This document shows positions 43,944 through 54,960 of a stretch of 64,000 nucleotides of DNA, in pieces. Source of the stretch: Lepus europaeus (Eukaryota; Chordata; Mammalia; Lagomorpha; Leporidae); contig NC_084827.1 in NCBI RefSeq assembly GCF_033115175.1, forward strand, positions 122,233,701-122,297,700. The letters are read 5' to 3'. Numbering within the stretch: the first letter of the stretch is position 1; the number at the start of each line of letters is the position of its first letter. The notes under the pieces are model-generated. The model made no database searches. It was not told the origin of the DNA and saw only the letters and a list, made by a program, of their open reading frames with translations. The translations under genes were made by a program, and so were the position numbers.

Positions 43944-43979
<36 letters not shown>
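43591..43979 (+). mobile_element. C-SINE, type II, with GAAA-expanded tail
   Basis: Forward copy: ggccggcaccgtggctcact, ccgggttctagtcccggttg, a doubled CT tract, ctgtc and poly(A). Duplication aagaaatcttggtt lies at 43577-43590 and 43980-43993. Confidence 0.96.
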
Positions 43980-43983
<4 letters not shown>

Positions 43984-43985
43984 AA
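43926..43985. repeat. Poly(A) plus GAAA microsatellite
   Basis: Twenty A residues are followed by ten GAAA units that run into the target duplication aagaaatc. The repeat unit matches that duplication, so the array appears to have been seeded at the tail/target junction. Confidence 0.93.
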
Positions 43986-44021
43986 TCTTGGTTCCACTAC
44001 GCATTTACCATATGATCCATG

Positions 44022-44160
44022 CTCTCTGAATCTTGTCTTAGCTTCCTCATCTATAAAATGGGAATAATAATAGCTCGCAGAGTTTATGAAGGTTGAATGG
44101 AATGGTACATGCAAATCTCTTCAAAATGACTGGCACACAGTCGGTCCACAGTTAAACGTG
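44022..44160 (+). mobile_element. MIR SINE fragment
   Basis: Forward MIR core and 3' part: gcttcctcatctataaaatg, ggaataataatagctcgcag, gactggcacacagtcggtcc. Confidence 0.78.
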
Positions 44161-44197
44161 GCACAACTTTACTTCCTGTCAGAATTTTATCTTCACT

Positions 44198-44545
44198 GGG
44201 GCCGGCCCATGGCTCACTTGGTTAATCCTTCACCTGCAGCACCGGCATCCCATATGGGCGCCGGGTTCTAGTCCCGGTTGGGGCACCAGATTCTGTCCTG
44301 GTTGCTCCTCTTCCAGTCCAGCTCTCTGCTGTGGCCCAGGAGTGCAGTGGAGGATGGCCCAGGTGCTTGGGCCCTGCACCACATGGGAGACCAGGAAGAA
44401 GCACCTGGCTCCTGGCTTCGGATCAGCACAGAGCCGTCTGTAGCAGCCATCTGGGGAGTGAACCAGTGGAAGAAAGACCTTTCTCTATGTCTCTCTCTCT
44501 CTCACTGTCTGTAACTCTACCTATCAAATAAATAATAAATTTAAA
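44198..44545 (+). mobile_element. C-SINE, type I/II mosaic
   Basis: The head carries type I catcccatatgggcg (44246-44260) immediately followed by type II gggttctagtcccgg (44263-44277). The body follows type II (ggttgctcctcttccagtcc, acctttctct), and the tail atcaaataaataataaat follows type I. The flanks attttatcttca / atttattttca suggest a decayed duplication. Confidence 0.93.
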
Positions 44546-46516
44546 AAAATTTATTTTCATGTAAAAATAAGACTGTAATCCAGACACAAGTCTCCTTCTT
44601 GCAGGAAATGGATTATGATAGGGGTTGGAAAGTTGAGGCAAATTAGAAAGGGAAATGGTTGCCAAATACTGAACGCCTGCTTTGGGAATGTAACCTATAA
44701 AAGCAGAACAATGTCTCTAAAAGTATGCAGATGCATCCTAAGAACACATCAATTTTCTATTCTGTTGAAGGATGGGAAGATTGCGCCTTCTCATCACTGA
44801 ATTCAACAGTAACAGTAATACACTGACAGTTATCCAGATGCGATGGCAGCCACGAGCAGAGAGAGATTTCAAAAGGAAAACAATTATAATTAGACCACAA
44901 GAAGCAAGCCAAAAGAATGCAGAAGGCTGCATGCAACCTTGCGGAGGTTACCTAGCAACAGGGTAACATTTCTTTTTATTAGGAAATGGCAAAATGGAAC
45001 AGTGAGAATAGGATACAACGCTGAGCTCACGAGGGCTAACATGCATGGCTATTATCAATGAGGGTATAATTGCATTCATAGCAACATCAATGTATAATTG
45101 TTGTTTTGTAGCACATGGTATAGGGGATACGTTACACAAATGGGTGTGTTTGCATAAAAATTTATAGTCAGGTCTATTGGAAAGAAGAATAATCCAAATA
45201 TAATGAATTCTGATAGCATGGAAAAAAAATCGTAGGTACCACTCCCAAGTGGAATGTGCAAGACAAAGAATTAAACTCAAGGAGACATTCTATAATAAAC
45301 CAGATGTGAGTTGGCTAAATACATGACTTTCCTCAGTAATATTTATGTTTTAGGAGGCGGCTCCTGGAAATGAATTCTTCTAAGGTAGGGATTCTAGCAC
45401 CTGCAGGGCAGATATTTTTGAAGCACAGAATCTTTGTAGCAGCTGAGACAGTCACAGCACAGACAACCTGTGCTTCTCCTGGCCAAGGTCAGAATGCTCA
45501 GATGCAAAACTGCCCTCCTTTAGGGAAGGCTAATCCAGTCTGCGGCAGCAGCCTCAGAGCAGCATCCATATCCGTCAATCCAAACCAGCAGGATGGAAAT
45601 TATTCAAATCCATCAATTACAAACAAACTCACATAAATAATGCATTTGCCCCCCCCCCCTTGTTCTTTCTTCCTGGCTGGGTTCATAATCAAGCGAGTTA
45701 ACATTCTTTAAAATGCAAATATTGATGTTTTTAATCTTTAAAGACCTGGCTCAGTGGACAATAAATATAGTTCTACCAGGTGTAGTCTAGGGAAGCATTT
45801 ACCAGACAAATTTCAGTGTGAGTCAAAAGGAGATCAAAAAGACAGTGACTCCCGATCTGCACAGAGTTCCAGGGGATCTCTGAAAGTGCCTTACAAATAC
45901 CCCTGGGTGTGTTCCCAAACTTCCCACATCTGGCACGGCAGCCATCAGCGCACGGCCAAGCCGTTCAGGAAGGAAGGGCGGTCCTGTCACTCCAGCCCGC
46001 TGCTGAGCTCCACACTCTTCTGCTGCCTAAAACCTTGGCCTTCGTTGTCCTTGAGCTGGCTCTTCACCGTGTGAAAACACATACAATCAGATTCTTGAAC
46101 TCAGGTCAAGAAGGGCACCAGCCACAGAGATACACAGGTCCCCTGTACTCCCCACGCCAAATTCCCAGCACCCCAAATCTGTACACCTGGAAAATACTGC
46201 TTGCTCCTTAAAGCATCGCCCCAACTGTGTGCTGCTGGCAGGAATCCCTCCTACTCAGGCCTTCGGTATTTACTGGGAGAACGCCAGGCACTGGTGCAAG
46301 GATGGCCAGAGGGAGTTCTGGAGAATCCTTTTAAGCCTCACAGCTGGGCTCCCCTTGCAGGCTGCACAGCTGGCAGCGTGCTTGGGCAGGGTGCTGCAGC
46401 GTCTGACCCCCAGACGCAGACGCCAGCCCCCTCTGCTATGTTCAGACCTTGGCTGCTTCTACTATCCAAATTCTGCCTTCGTGAGAAAAATTCTTGAGCT
46501 GGGTGATTCTTCAAAG
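44546..46516. other. Non-repeat stretch, 2 kb
   Basis: No repeat recognised. A run of nine C residues lies near 45651-45659. Several frames of 85 to 154 codons occur in 45370-46693 plus, all without recognisable domains. The 154-codon frame runs into the next C-SINE, so it is not a genuine gene call. Confidence 0.45.
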
Positions 46517-46525
46517 ATTTCAATT

Positions 46526-46847
46526 GGGGTCAGCGCTGTGGTGCAGTGGGTTAATGCCCTGGCCTGCAGCGCCGGCATCCCATATGGGCGGTTGTTCAAG
46601 ACCTGGCTGCTCCACTTCCAATCCAGCTCTCTGCTATGGCATGGAAAAGCAGTACAAGATGGCCCGGGTCCTTGGGTTTCTGCACCCATGTAGGAGACCC
46701 GGAAGAAACTCCTGGGTTCAGATTGGCGTAGTTCTAGCCATTGCAGCCAATTGGAGAGTGAACCATTGGATGGAAGACCTCTCTCTGTTTCTCTCTGCCT
46801 CTCCTCTCTCTGTGTGACTATGACTTTCAAATAAATAATTAAAATAA
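46526..46847 (+). mobile_element. C-SINE, type I
   Basis: Forward copy: ggggtcagcgctgtggtgca, gcgccggcatcccatatggg, gactttcaaataaataatta. Duplication atttcaatt / atttcagtt (46517-46525 and 46848-46856). Confidence 0.95.
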
Positions 46848-46948
46848 ATTTCAGTTTTCTATCAGTTCACTGATGTGCTAAAAATGCTATAAATTAGATG
46901 TCGACTAACTCTGAGAAAATGGAATTGTTAAATTTAAAATGATTTTAA

Positions 46949-47254
46949 AAGATGTACTTGTTTTTTGAAAGATAGCATTACAGAGAGAAAGAGAGAGGAG
47001 AGACAGAGAGAGATATCCTCCCTCCCTGGTTCACTTCCCAAATGGCTACAGTGGCTGGCCAGGGCTGGGCCAGGCTGAAGTCAGGAGCTTCTTCCAGGTC
47101 TCCCACGTGGGTAAAAGGGTCCCAAGGACTTGAGCGATCTTCTACTGCTTTCCCAGGCCAGAAGTGGAGCTGCCAGGACTTGAACTGGTACCCATATGTA
47201 ATGCTGGACTCACAGGCAGTGGCTTTACCCGCTTCGCCACAGTGCCGGCCCCTG
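46949..47254 (-). mobile_element. C-SINE, type I, shortened
   Basis: Reverse copy: gatgtacttgttttttgaaa, ttcacttcccaaatggctac, ccaggccagaagtggagctg (the usual gcagagagctggatc block is missing), ending cgccacagtgccggcccc. Duplication aaatgatttt / gaatgatttt. Confidence 0.94.
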
Positions 47255-47263
47255 AATGATTTT

Positions 47264-49489
47264 TATTATGTAGCATTTATGGAAGGAGAATTGAGATAGG
47301 ATTTTCTTGAGCAGTTAACTGAAATTTAATTGGACCATGAACCCCTTCCTTAACCTTTTGCTGCTGTCAGCATTCGGAGAGGTGGTTAGATTTTACAGGT
47401 TATCAAAACTTCCTTCCAAACCTCCAACCTACCCTTTCTCATAGTGCTGACTCCACTTGCACATCCAAGCCTCAGTCCCAATAGATCTCAATCAATCCAG
47501 GTGGTGCAGTTCCCTTGACAGCTTTATTTGTCTAGGTAACTCAGGCCTAGTGAACAGCACATGGAGTTTTCCTAATTCAGTGGTTGGAGGAAGCCTGCCT
47601 CTGCGTTCTTTTGTATGTGAACAAGGAGCAGGTGGCCTTGTTGTGGCGGTCAGCTTCTGGTGCCAACCTGAGAGCACAGCTGACATAGGAGGGGAGGCAG
47701 ACCCCAACAATTGCTTCTCAAAGGCTCTGCACCTGGCCAAATCTCATCTGGACCCCCACAAAATCTCTGAAATTTTTGAGAGTTTTGCACCCCATGTAAC
47801 AACTTTTGGTTGCTTTTTTTTTTGTCCCTTGAATCTCAAAGAATTTCCACAGCCATAAAAGAAGATGCAACCAAAGCCAAGTATCCTAGCTTTCTAGGGG
47901 TTAAGATCATAATCCAGACCCTCACCCCAGAGGACTGCTAGAAGAACCATGCGCTTTCCAAGAGCTCCGAAGATTGCCAAGGATGCTCTCTCGTCACCTT
48001 TGCTCTTGTGGCTCGGGGCCACTCTCATACACACGTTGGGTCTCTTTTTCTTGCCTCTTTAGTGCCAGGATGACAATTCAGCTGTTCCTGAGACAACTAC
48101 AACACCAACTAAGAAGTTCCAAGGTAGCTATCTCTGCATCCTAGGAAGACAGCCTTTTATGGAGAGTGGTTCAACACCTCACTGCTTCAACATTCACTTT
48201 CTACTGCCTCACCACCTTCAAACACTGCCTGGCACCAAGTTTTGGCCCTGACCTTGTTTAACTAGAAATTCATTAAAATATTTTTTCCAAACAAATGGGC
48301 AATTTTCTCCCAAACAAATTACAGACATCTTCATTAATGAAGAAGATATTTTGGTTTTCTAGGTGATTACATATGTAAATACTAGATAAGAAAACTGATT
48401 GTGAGTAAACTTGTTCAAATGCCTAAAATTTCCTTGGACATTTCAAATAATTATGAATAAAATTTGGGAAAAGTAGTAGAGGTATGAACCTGTCTTGTTG
48501 ACTAACATTTATAGCATACAATGCAATTAATACCTAGAAGTTTAATAAATATTACCTAATGTTTAGGTATACATTTGGTAAACATAACTTTTGTAATGTT
48601 CTTATTTTGCTTGGTTCCTTTTTGGACATGATTTAGCAGAAACAATTCTTTCTGTACCTTCTATTACATTATTTTTTCATTAAGAAAGGCTTTGGTTAAA
48701 TCTCCCTACTCATCAAAAAGGCCTTTATCCAATTTATTTTTCTACTTCATCAGTGAAGGTCTAAATATCATTGGGGAAGTAGTTGGGTCTGGAAGAGAGT
48801 ATTAAGATTAATATTATGCTTTAATTAAGTTACATTGACATTCATAATAGATCTCTATCTGGCTAATAAGAACTAATATTTTCTTGGATAAAGAGCAATA
48901 AAAATTATAGATAGACAGTGATCAACTGCTTGGTTTTAGCCTTTCAGATGAAATGGATCATATTCTATAGGGAAATTATAGAACTAATTATGAAGAGTAA
49001 TGATGTTCTGAAAAAAAAAAGATTCTCAACAGAAGGCAATTATAACAGTTACTGATAGGTCTAAAATTTTTAATATGAAAGGCTTTCCATGAGTGGGTTT
49101 GATTTGTCCATTGTAATTTTCTATTCGAGAGTTACTAAGATTGAGCATTTCAAAACAATTCAATGTGCATCACATAAGGTAAAGCGATATGATCAGGTAC
49201 CGTTTCTGTTCATATTGAAGATCATTCAAAGCAGTCCACTTTTGAGTATCAGCAAGACACTCAAGTCAATCCAGCCCTCATATGCAAAGCATCTTCCTCT
49301 CCCTTCAACCTCTAACCGAGCCCAGGTGGGACAGAATAGTGGGGTGACAACAGAGCCCAGGGGTCTTGGGGCTCATTGCCCTGTGCTCCTAAGTCAACTT
49401 GCCTTGAATTACACTGTGTACCACACAGACCCACTCGCTAAACTTTGGCCAGCATGTTTTATACATGCTATTCTCTCCCTTGACCAATT
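47264..49489. other. Non-repeat stretch, 2.2 kb
   Basis: No repeat recognised. The frame 47457-47858 plus (133 codons) starts MHIQASVPIDLNQ and contains a Cys- and Phe-rich end. I see no domain, and no promoter or splice evidence supports it. 48260-49080 is very AT-rich. Confidence 0.42.
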
Positions 49490-49836
49490 TGATACAGGCA
49501 TTATAGTTCTTTTAATTCCTCAAACATGCCAAACTCTGTCTTCCTCGCTGTCTGATTGGAAGGCTCTTCCTGTAGTGCTTGGAGCCATGCCACATTCTCA
49601 GTTCCTGAAGCAAATGTCATGTTCTCAGACCTTTGCCTGATGATTTGCTCTAAGGCTGTCCCTTTTCCACGGTCACGGTCACATTATCCTGTTTCTTCTT
49701 TTTCTATAATCACCTGGAATAATATTGGTTTGGTTATTTGTCATGCTCCTTTTTACATTCTAGAAGTCAGTTTCCCCAGAGCAGAGACCTTGTTTGTCTT
49801 TCTATGTCCCTAGCATTTAGAAGCATATGTACAAGC
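49490..49836 (+). mobile_element. L2 LINE 3' end
   Basis: Forward L2: gtttcttctttttctataat, cacctggaataatattggtt, cagagcagagaccttgtttg, tctttctatgtccctagcat. The 183-codon frame 49089-49640 overlaps its 5' side and is probably fortuitous. Confidence 0.65.
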
Positions 49837-49837
49837 A

Positions 49838-49875
49838 TACTTTTAAAAGTTCATGGAAAATGTGTGTTATAATAT
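49838..49875. mobile_element. Mariner-like MITE, end fragment
   Basis: Contains ttttaaaagttcatggaaaa followed by tgtgtgttata, the same terminal wording as the elements at 56245 and 57463. Only one end survives. Confidence 0.5.
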
Positions 49876-50194
49876 GCATAAAACATATGGGGTCTCTACC
49901 TGAACCATCCCAGAAATAGTTACTAATTCTCAAGGTAGCATATTCCATCCTTACTATCAAACTAGTCAGCCTTTATCTTTGTGCACCTGCATGTGCTGGG
50001 AATACTATAATGTACATCTGCATGCATGTGGGCACATATTTACTTCCTGAATTACTGCAAAAAAAAAAAGCTTTATAGCAGTTGATACTAAAAGACACAA
50101 AGAAACACTTATCTTCCAACAAGACACCAAAATAAAGTATGGCAGAAACACTGAGTCTGGAAATGGGGTTTCTCAGTGTCTGAATGATTGATAG

Positions 50195-50330
50195 ATTCAC
50201 TGACCCATTTAATGAACATCTACTTATCAAAGCAATATTCTGAGTGTTGGAGATCCAGTTTCTTACCCAAGTCATGCTGTTAGAGAAAGAACTGGAACCC
50301 AAACCCAGGTAGTGTGATTATAGAATCTAT
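50195..50330 (-). mobile_element. MIR-like SINE fragment
   Basis: Reverse fragment: cccatttaatgaacatctac, aactggaacccaaacccagg, tagtgtgattatagaat. Decayed. Confidence 0.5.
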
Positions 50331-50359
50331 GGGCAAATACACTCTACAAATTACAAAAT

Positions 50360-50628
50360 GGCCTGGCCACTAAGGCACTGCTGACTCACGCATGCTACAT
50401 CAGAGTGTTTGGATTTGAGTCCCAGCTCTAGTGCCTGATTTCAGTTTCCCACCATTTGAACCCCAAGAGTCAAATGGTTATGTACTTGTCACCCACACGG
50501 GAGAACTCAATTCAGTTCCCAGCTCTCAGCCTTGACCTGGCCTATGCCCACCATTGCATGTATTTGGAGGATGAACCAACAAGTGTAAGCTCTCTGTCTC
50601 TGACTCTTGAATTGAAAAATAATTATAA
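50360..50628 (+). mobile_element. C-SINE, old diverged copy
   Basis: Forward copy: ggcctggccactaaggcact, gatttgagtcccagctctag, cccagctctcagccttgacc, ctgactcttgaattgaaaaa. Confidence 0.78.
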
Positions 50629-52244
50629 ACAATATGGCAATTCTATTGATAAAAAGAGGAAATTAGCTAAAAACTTCAAAGTGCATTAGGATTACTAAAG
50701 GAATGCTGTTAGAAAGAAGATTCTGATTCAGGGGATCTGAGTGGAGCAGGGGCTCTGCCTTTCTCACAAGCTTCCCATAAGGATGCTGCTAGTCTGTGAT
50801 CTACAGTAAGACACATTTGGTGCTGCCCCCAATTCTTTATAGTTACTGATATACTGCCCTCTTGTGGCTTCTGAAGTAATTGCCCTCTGTGCTATCATTT
50901 TCTTTAACATACAGCAATTCTCTAATTATCCCATGTAAATGCTTTTCAAACTTATTCTTGTAACACTTTCATATTTTTGCCATATATGCACCTAGCTACA
51001 CATCACCCTCATTTTTATCAATCTCTTCTCTACATTTATTATTTTAGCTTTTTTTTTTTCCCTACATAGGCTTATTTTCAAAGGAATCTTTGTATCACTA
51101 CTTCAGATGGAACGATCAGTACTGCCTATCACAAATGCAATGCTAAACTGAAGGGAAAACAAAACAATGTTAAAAGTCCAGGTCGATGCCTATCGGAGCT
51201 CCAAGCCTGAGGCTTGATCTTCGGCTTGCTGAAGAGAGATTAATGAATGTCGGGGACTGTTAAGGACCCAGAGCACTAGACTGGCATTCACTTTGATAGT
51301 TATGAGGATAGCAGAAAAGGAGCTGAATAGAGATTAATGCCTATGTAATTCAGTGTTACTTCATGCAGTGGGTATGCACTACCTAAACAATCTCTTGTTT
51401 AGGAACCTGGTGGAGATAACGAGTTAAGGGCATTGTTTTTCATCTACGCATTTATGTCATCTGCACTTGAGAAGTGTATTTACAGACCTAAGTTAATTAG
51501 GGTCACAAAAGGAGTGGTATAAGTTTCAAATGTGTGTCCCTTGGGGTACCTTTACCATCCCTTGCTGCATGACCGGTGGGAATCATGGACTGAGAAATCA
51601 GACAGACTTGGTTCATTTCTGTGCCAATTCACTGCCAGTCTTCTGGATATCCCTAGGATTTCGACCTGGCATCCTAAAGAAACTTGTTCTCTCATTCTTG
51701 AAAAAAAGCAAGTGAGCCCTGGTGTAGAAAGCTTTGAGGAGGGCAGGATGACACATTCTGCTTCCTTCTGACGGCTGCTCAGATTAAGTCTGAGAAGTCC
51801 CTCTCCCTTTTCCAAGGAATAGTTCAGGGTGGACGAGAAGATGTCAAGGTGGGCCTAGGATGTCAGGAGAGACTACAAAGAGAGCTGTGAGAAAGCAGCC
51901 CTTTTGTTCCTTAGAGAAAGCTGGAATGAAATGTGATTGCTATCGGAGGTTACCATGGCCCTTCCTCACCAGTGGCCGTAATAAGTCAGAGCGGAGGGAA
52001 CGAATCTAAATCCTTAATGACACTGCTGATTGCTGAATCCACCATCCCTCAGTCCTACCCTGAGATTGATTTCCTCGCTTTTCAATCCATTCTAAGTCTT
52101 GTTTCCGGAACTTGTAAATAATAGCATTCTAATGGACACAAGGAGGATACAAAAGAAGTCTGAGCCATTGGATTTTTAATCTAATGGAGGGACCCATATC
52201 AGGCACAGTGCATTTCTGGGTAAATCAACAACAGCATGACTTTT
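50629..52244. other. Non-repeat stretch, 1.6 kb
   Basis: No repeat recognised. 51170-51290 and 51530-51990 are less AT-rich and hold several CpGs. Frames up to 87 codons show no domain. Confidence 0.42.
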
Positions 52245-52425
52245 CTGACACTTGCCAAGCACTTAGTAGGAACTGTACATCATGTTGTCAAACAGTATCT
52301 CATGGAATGTGTTAACATAGTAGGTAGGCTGTGGAGCTGAGGAGATCCAGGCTCAGACAGCTGTCACACAGTGTCATAGCCACACTGTCATTACACTCAC
52401 AGCCCGTGAGTGGCCGATGTGACTC
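52245..52425 (-). mobile_element. MIR SINE fragment
   Basis: Reverse MIR: acttgccaagcacttagtag, atgttgtcaaacagtatctc, ggctcagacagctgtcacac. The L1 at 52444 inserted just beside it. Confidence 0.65.
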
Positions 52426-52429
52426 GAAG

Positions 52430-53478
52430 GTGTCTGTCTTTTCTTTTCCTTTTTTTTTTTTAACTTTTATTTAATGAATATAAATTTCCAAAGTACAGTT
52501 TATGGATTACAATGGCTCCCCCCCCATAACTTCCCTCCCACCCGCAACCTTCCCCTTTCCCACTCCCTCTCCCCTTCCATTCACATCAAGATTCATTTTC
52601 AATTCTCTGTATATATAGAAGATCAGTTTAGTATATATTAAGTAAATATTTCAACAGTTTGCCCTCACATAGCAACACAAAGTGAAAAATACTGTTGGAG
52701 TACTAGTTATAGCATTAAATCACAATGTACAGCACATTAAGGACAGAGATCCTACATATTTTTTTAAAAATTGATTAATTTTCTATGCAATTTCCAATTT
52801 AACACCAAGTTTTTTTTCATTTTCAATTATCTTTATATACAGAAGATCAATTCAGTATATACTAAGTAAAGATTACATCAGTTTGCACCCACACAGAAAC
52901 ACAAAGTGTAAAAATACTGTTTCAGTACTAGTTATAGCATTACTTCACATTGGACAACACATTAAGGACAGATCCCACATGAGACGTAAGTACACAGTGA
53001 CTCCTGTTGTTGATTTAACAATTGACACTCTTGTTTATGGCGTCAGTAATCTCCCTAGGCTCTACTCATGAGTTGCCAAGGCTATGGAAGCCTTTAGTGT
53101 TTGCCGACTTTGATCTTATTCCGATAGGGTCATAGTCAAAGTGGAAGTTCTCTCCTCCCTTCAGAGAAAGATACCTCCTTCTTTGATGGCCCCATTCTTT
53201 CGACTGGGATCTCACTCACTGAGATCTTTCATTTAGGTCTTCTTTTTTTTTTTTTTTTCCAGAGTGTCTTGGCTTTCCATGCCTAAAATACTCTCATAGG
53301 CTCTTCAGCCAGATCCGAATGCCTTAAGGGCTGATTCTGAGGCCAGAGTGTTATTTAGGACATCTGCCATTCTATGAGTTTGCTGTGTCTCCCACTTCCC
53401 ATGTTGGATCGTTCTCTCCCTTTTTGGTTCTATCAGTTAGTATTAGCAGACACTAGTCTTGTTTGTGTCTGTCTTTTC
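52430..53478 (-). mobile_element. L1 insertion, 3' UTR only, internally duplicated
   Basis: Reverse L1, body 52444-53464, with a perfect 14-bp duplication gtgtctgtcttttc at 52430-52443 and 53465-53478. The 3' UTR words ttatatacagaagatcaatt...cacacagaaacacaaagtg occur twice, at about 52590-52758 and 52817-52983. They are separated by an AT-rich 58-base linker (tgattaattttctatgcaat). No ORF2 remains. Confidence 0.94.
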
Positions 53479-54139
53479 CCAGTCTAGCCAGGAGCCAGAA
53501 GTTGAATGGAAGTCTGCAGAGCAGATTCAGCAGCTGAACTCTGAGCAGAGTGCACTGGTAGAGCAGACGTTAGCTTCTCTAGGAAGCATGATCTTACACA
53601 AATTACCTAATTTCTCTGAGCTTCATTTTTCTTCTTTGAAACAGGACAGAGCTTTGCCTACATCATTCGGCTCTTGCCAGAATGAATCGAATTCTCTATT
53701 TAGAATGGGATCCTGCTATTCAAGTGGCAGCTGGCTTGATGATTGGGATGCAGAAATGGTCTGAGGCGTGTGCTGTTGTCACACCCTCCCCACACGTTAT
53801 TTTACAAGAGGCCTCTCGGTGTTTGGGAAGGACCAATACCCATTAAAAAAACAAACTTATCTGGAGATATTGCTGATTTATAAGAAGTTGCCCCTGAAAC
53901 CGCCTTGAAGGCTTCCTGTCTCAAGCTCTTCCTGTAAATCCTGCCATACTTCTTGCTTCTAAAGTTTCCCTTTTCATTCAGTGACCTTTAGGAAATATAA
54001 AACAGAAAGTTCAGATGTTCTCAGGCTTTGGTTTTGAAGCAGTAGATATTTGAAGATCAGTGGTTAAATCAAGGCATTCAGTAGGTCAGAACTTTACCGT
54101 TTATCCTCTCAATGCTCTTCTATGCTAGGTGGAGCGAAA
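53479..54139. other. Non-repeat stretch with a possible MIR piece
   Basis: 53565-53690 (tacacaaattacctaatttc, tctgagcttcatttttcttc) resembles a forward MIR. The rest is unassigned. Confidence 0.42.
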
Positions 54140-54960
54140 GCCACCTTCCCTTTGAACTCGGCCATGGAGGCAGGGAGGGAAGGCTGAGAACTGGGCAGCG
54201 CTCCGCGGGCGCAGCCCCGGCTGATGACCACCTGACTGTTGGGACCACAAGCGGGTTTCCACCCGTGCCACTTTCATGCCTGCAATCCGAGCTTCCTCAG
54301 ACTGGGTGAAATGCACCTCGAGCCTTTTCCCTGCACGGACTGCTTGCTGGCTTTCCTGCTCCTCGCGAATTTGCTCACTCTGAAAAGTAGCCCTGTGAAG
54401 TCCTGGGAAACGCGCCAGTGACTCAGCACCTTAGAGAGAAACACTGTTCCGGAGGGAACGTTAGGACAGGCCACCTTGCTGTCCACAGGAAAGAAAATCA
54501 AGGGTCGCCTATGGGAAGATTGGGACAGCAAATTTAAATATGGAATGGAAGCAGCAGCAGGGGATGGAGACCCTGTGAGGGCGAAGAAGGGAGGGAGGAA
54601 GCTCTCTGAGATCTGAGTCCACAAAGCTGCGAGTCCATCTCTGGGAGCCAGGCACAAGGTCCCCGATGCGGCATCGCCCTGTCGGCCGCAGGCAGAGCGC
54701 ACACTGCTCTCCGCAGAGGCTTCCCTTGACATTTTCTGATGGTGGAAGTTGCTACGCAGGGCAGTGCGTGCGAAGACGCAGTGCGGAATCTGACCTTGAA
54801 ACGCTGCGAAGGAACAAAGAACGAAGTCACCCCTCCCTGCACCTCTGACTCCACTTGCGTGCCGCCCCGCTGGCCTCTTCGCTAAGCAAATGTCCATTTC
54901 GGGAGTTGTGTATGCCACGTGGGTCTCGGCAGCTCTGCCCATGCGTGGGAGGTGGTCTCC
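54140..54960. other. CpG-enriched non-repeat segment (candidate CpG island)
   Basis: By eye count there are roughly 45 or more CpGs in about 820 bases of GC-rich sequence, against heavy CpG depletion elsewhere outside young SINEs. No SINE or other repeat is present. Overlapping frames include 54274-54942 minus (222 codons, from MGRAAETHVAYTTPEMD), the longest non-repeat frame of the window. It has no recognised domain, and GC-rich DNA is poor in stop codons, so I do not call it a gene. Inference: possible promoter or enhancer. Confidence 0.5.
54419..54428 (+). promoter_or_regulatory. MARE/ARE-type motif (TGACTCAGCA)
   Basis: TGACTCAGCA matches both the AP-1 core TGACTCA and the small-MAF/NRF2/BACH element TGACnnnGC. 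It lies inside the CpG-enriched block. An E-box CACGTG at 54916-54921 lies in the same block. A single ten-base match is weak on its own. Confidence 0.35.

Noticed and set aside
49089..49640. A 183-codon plus frame
   Set aside because: It ends within an L2 remnant and has no domain, no codon-usage signal I can judge and no splice context. The length is within chance for pyrimidine-rich DNA.
54274..54942. A 222-codon minus frame as a coding gene
   Set aside because: It lies in GC-rich DNA where stop codons are scarce, has no recognisable domain and is overlapped by other frames. It is kept only as part of the CpG-enriched segment.
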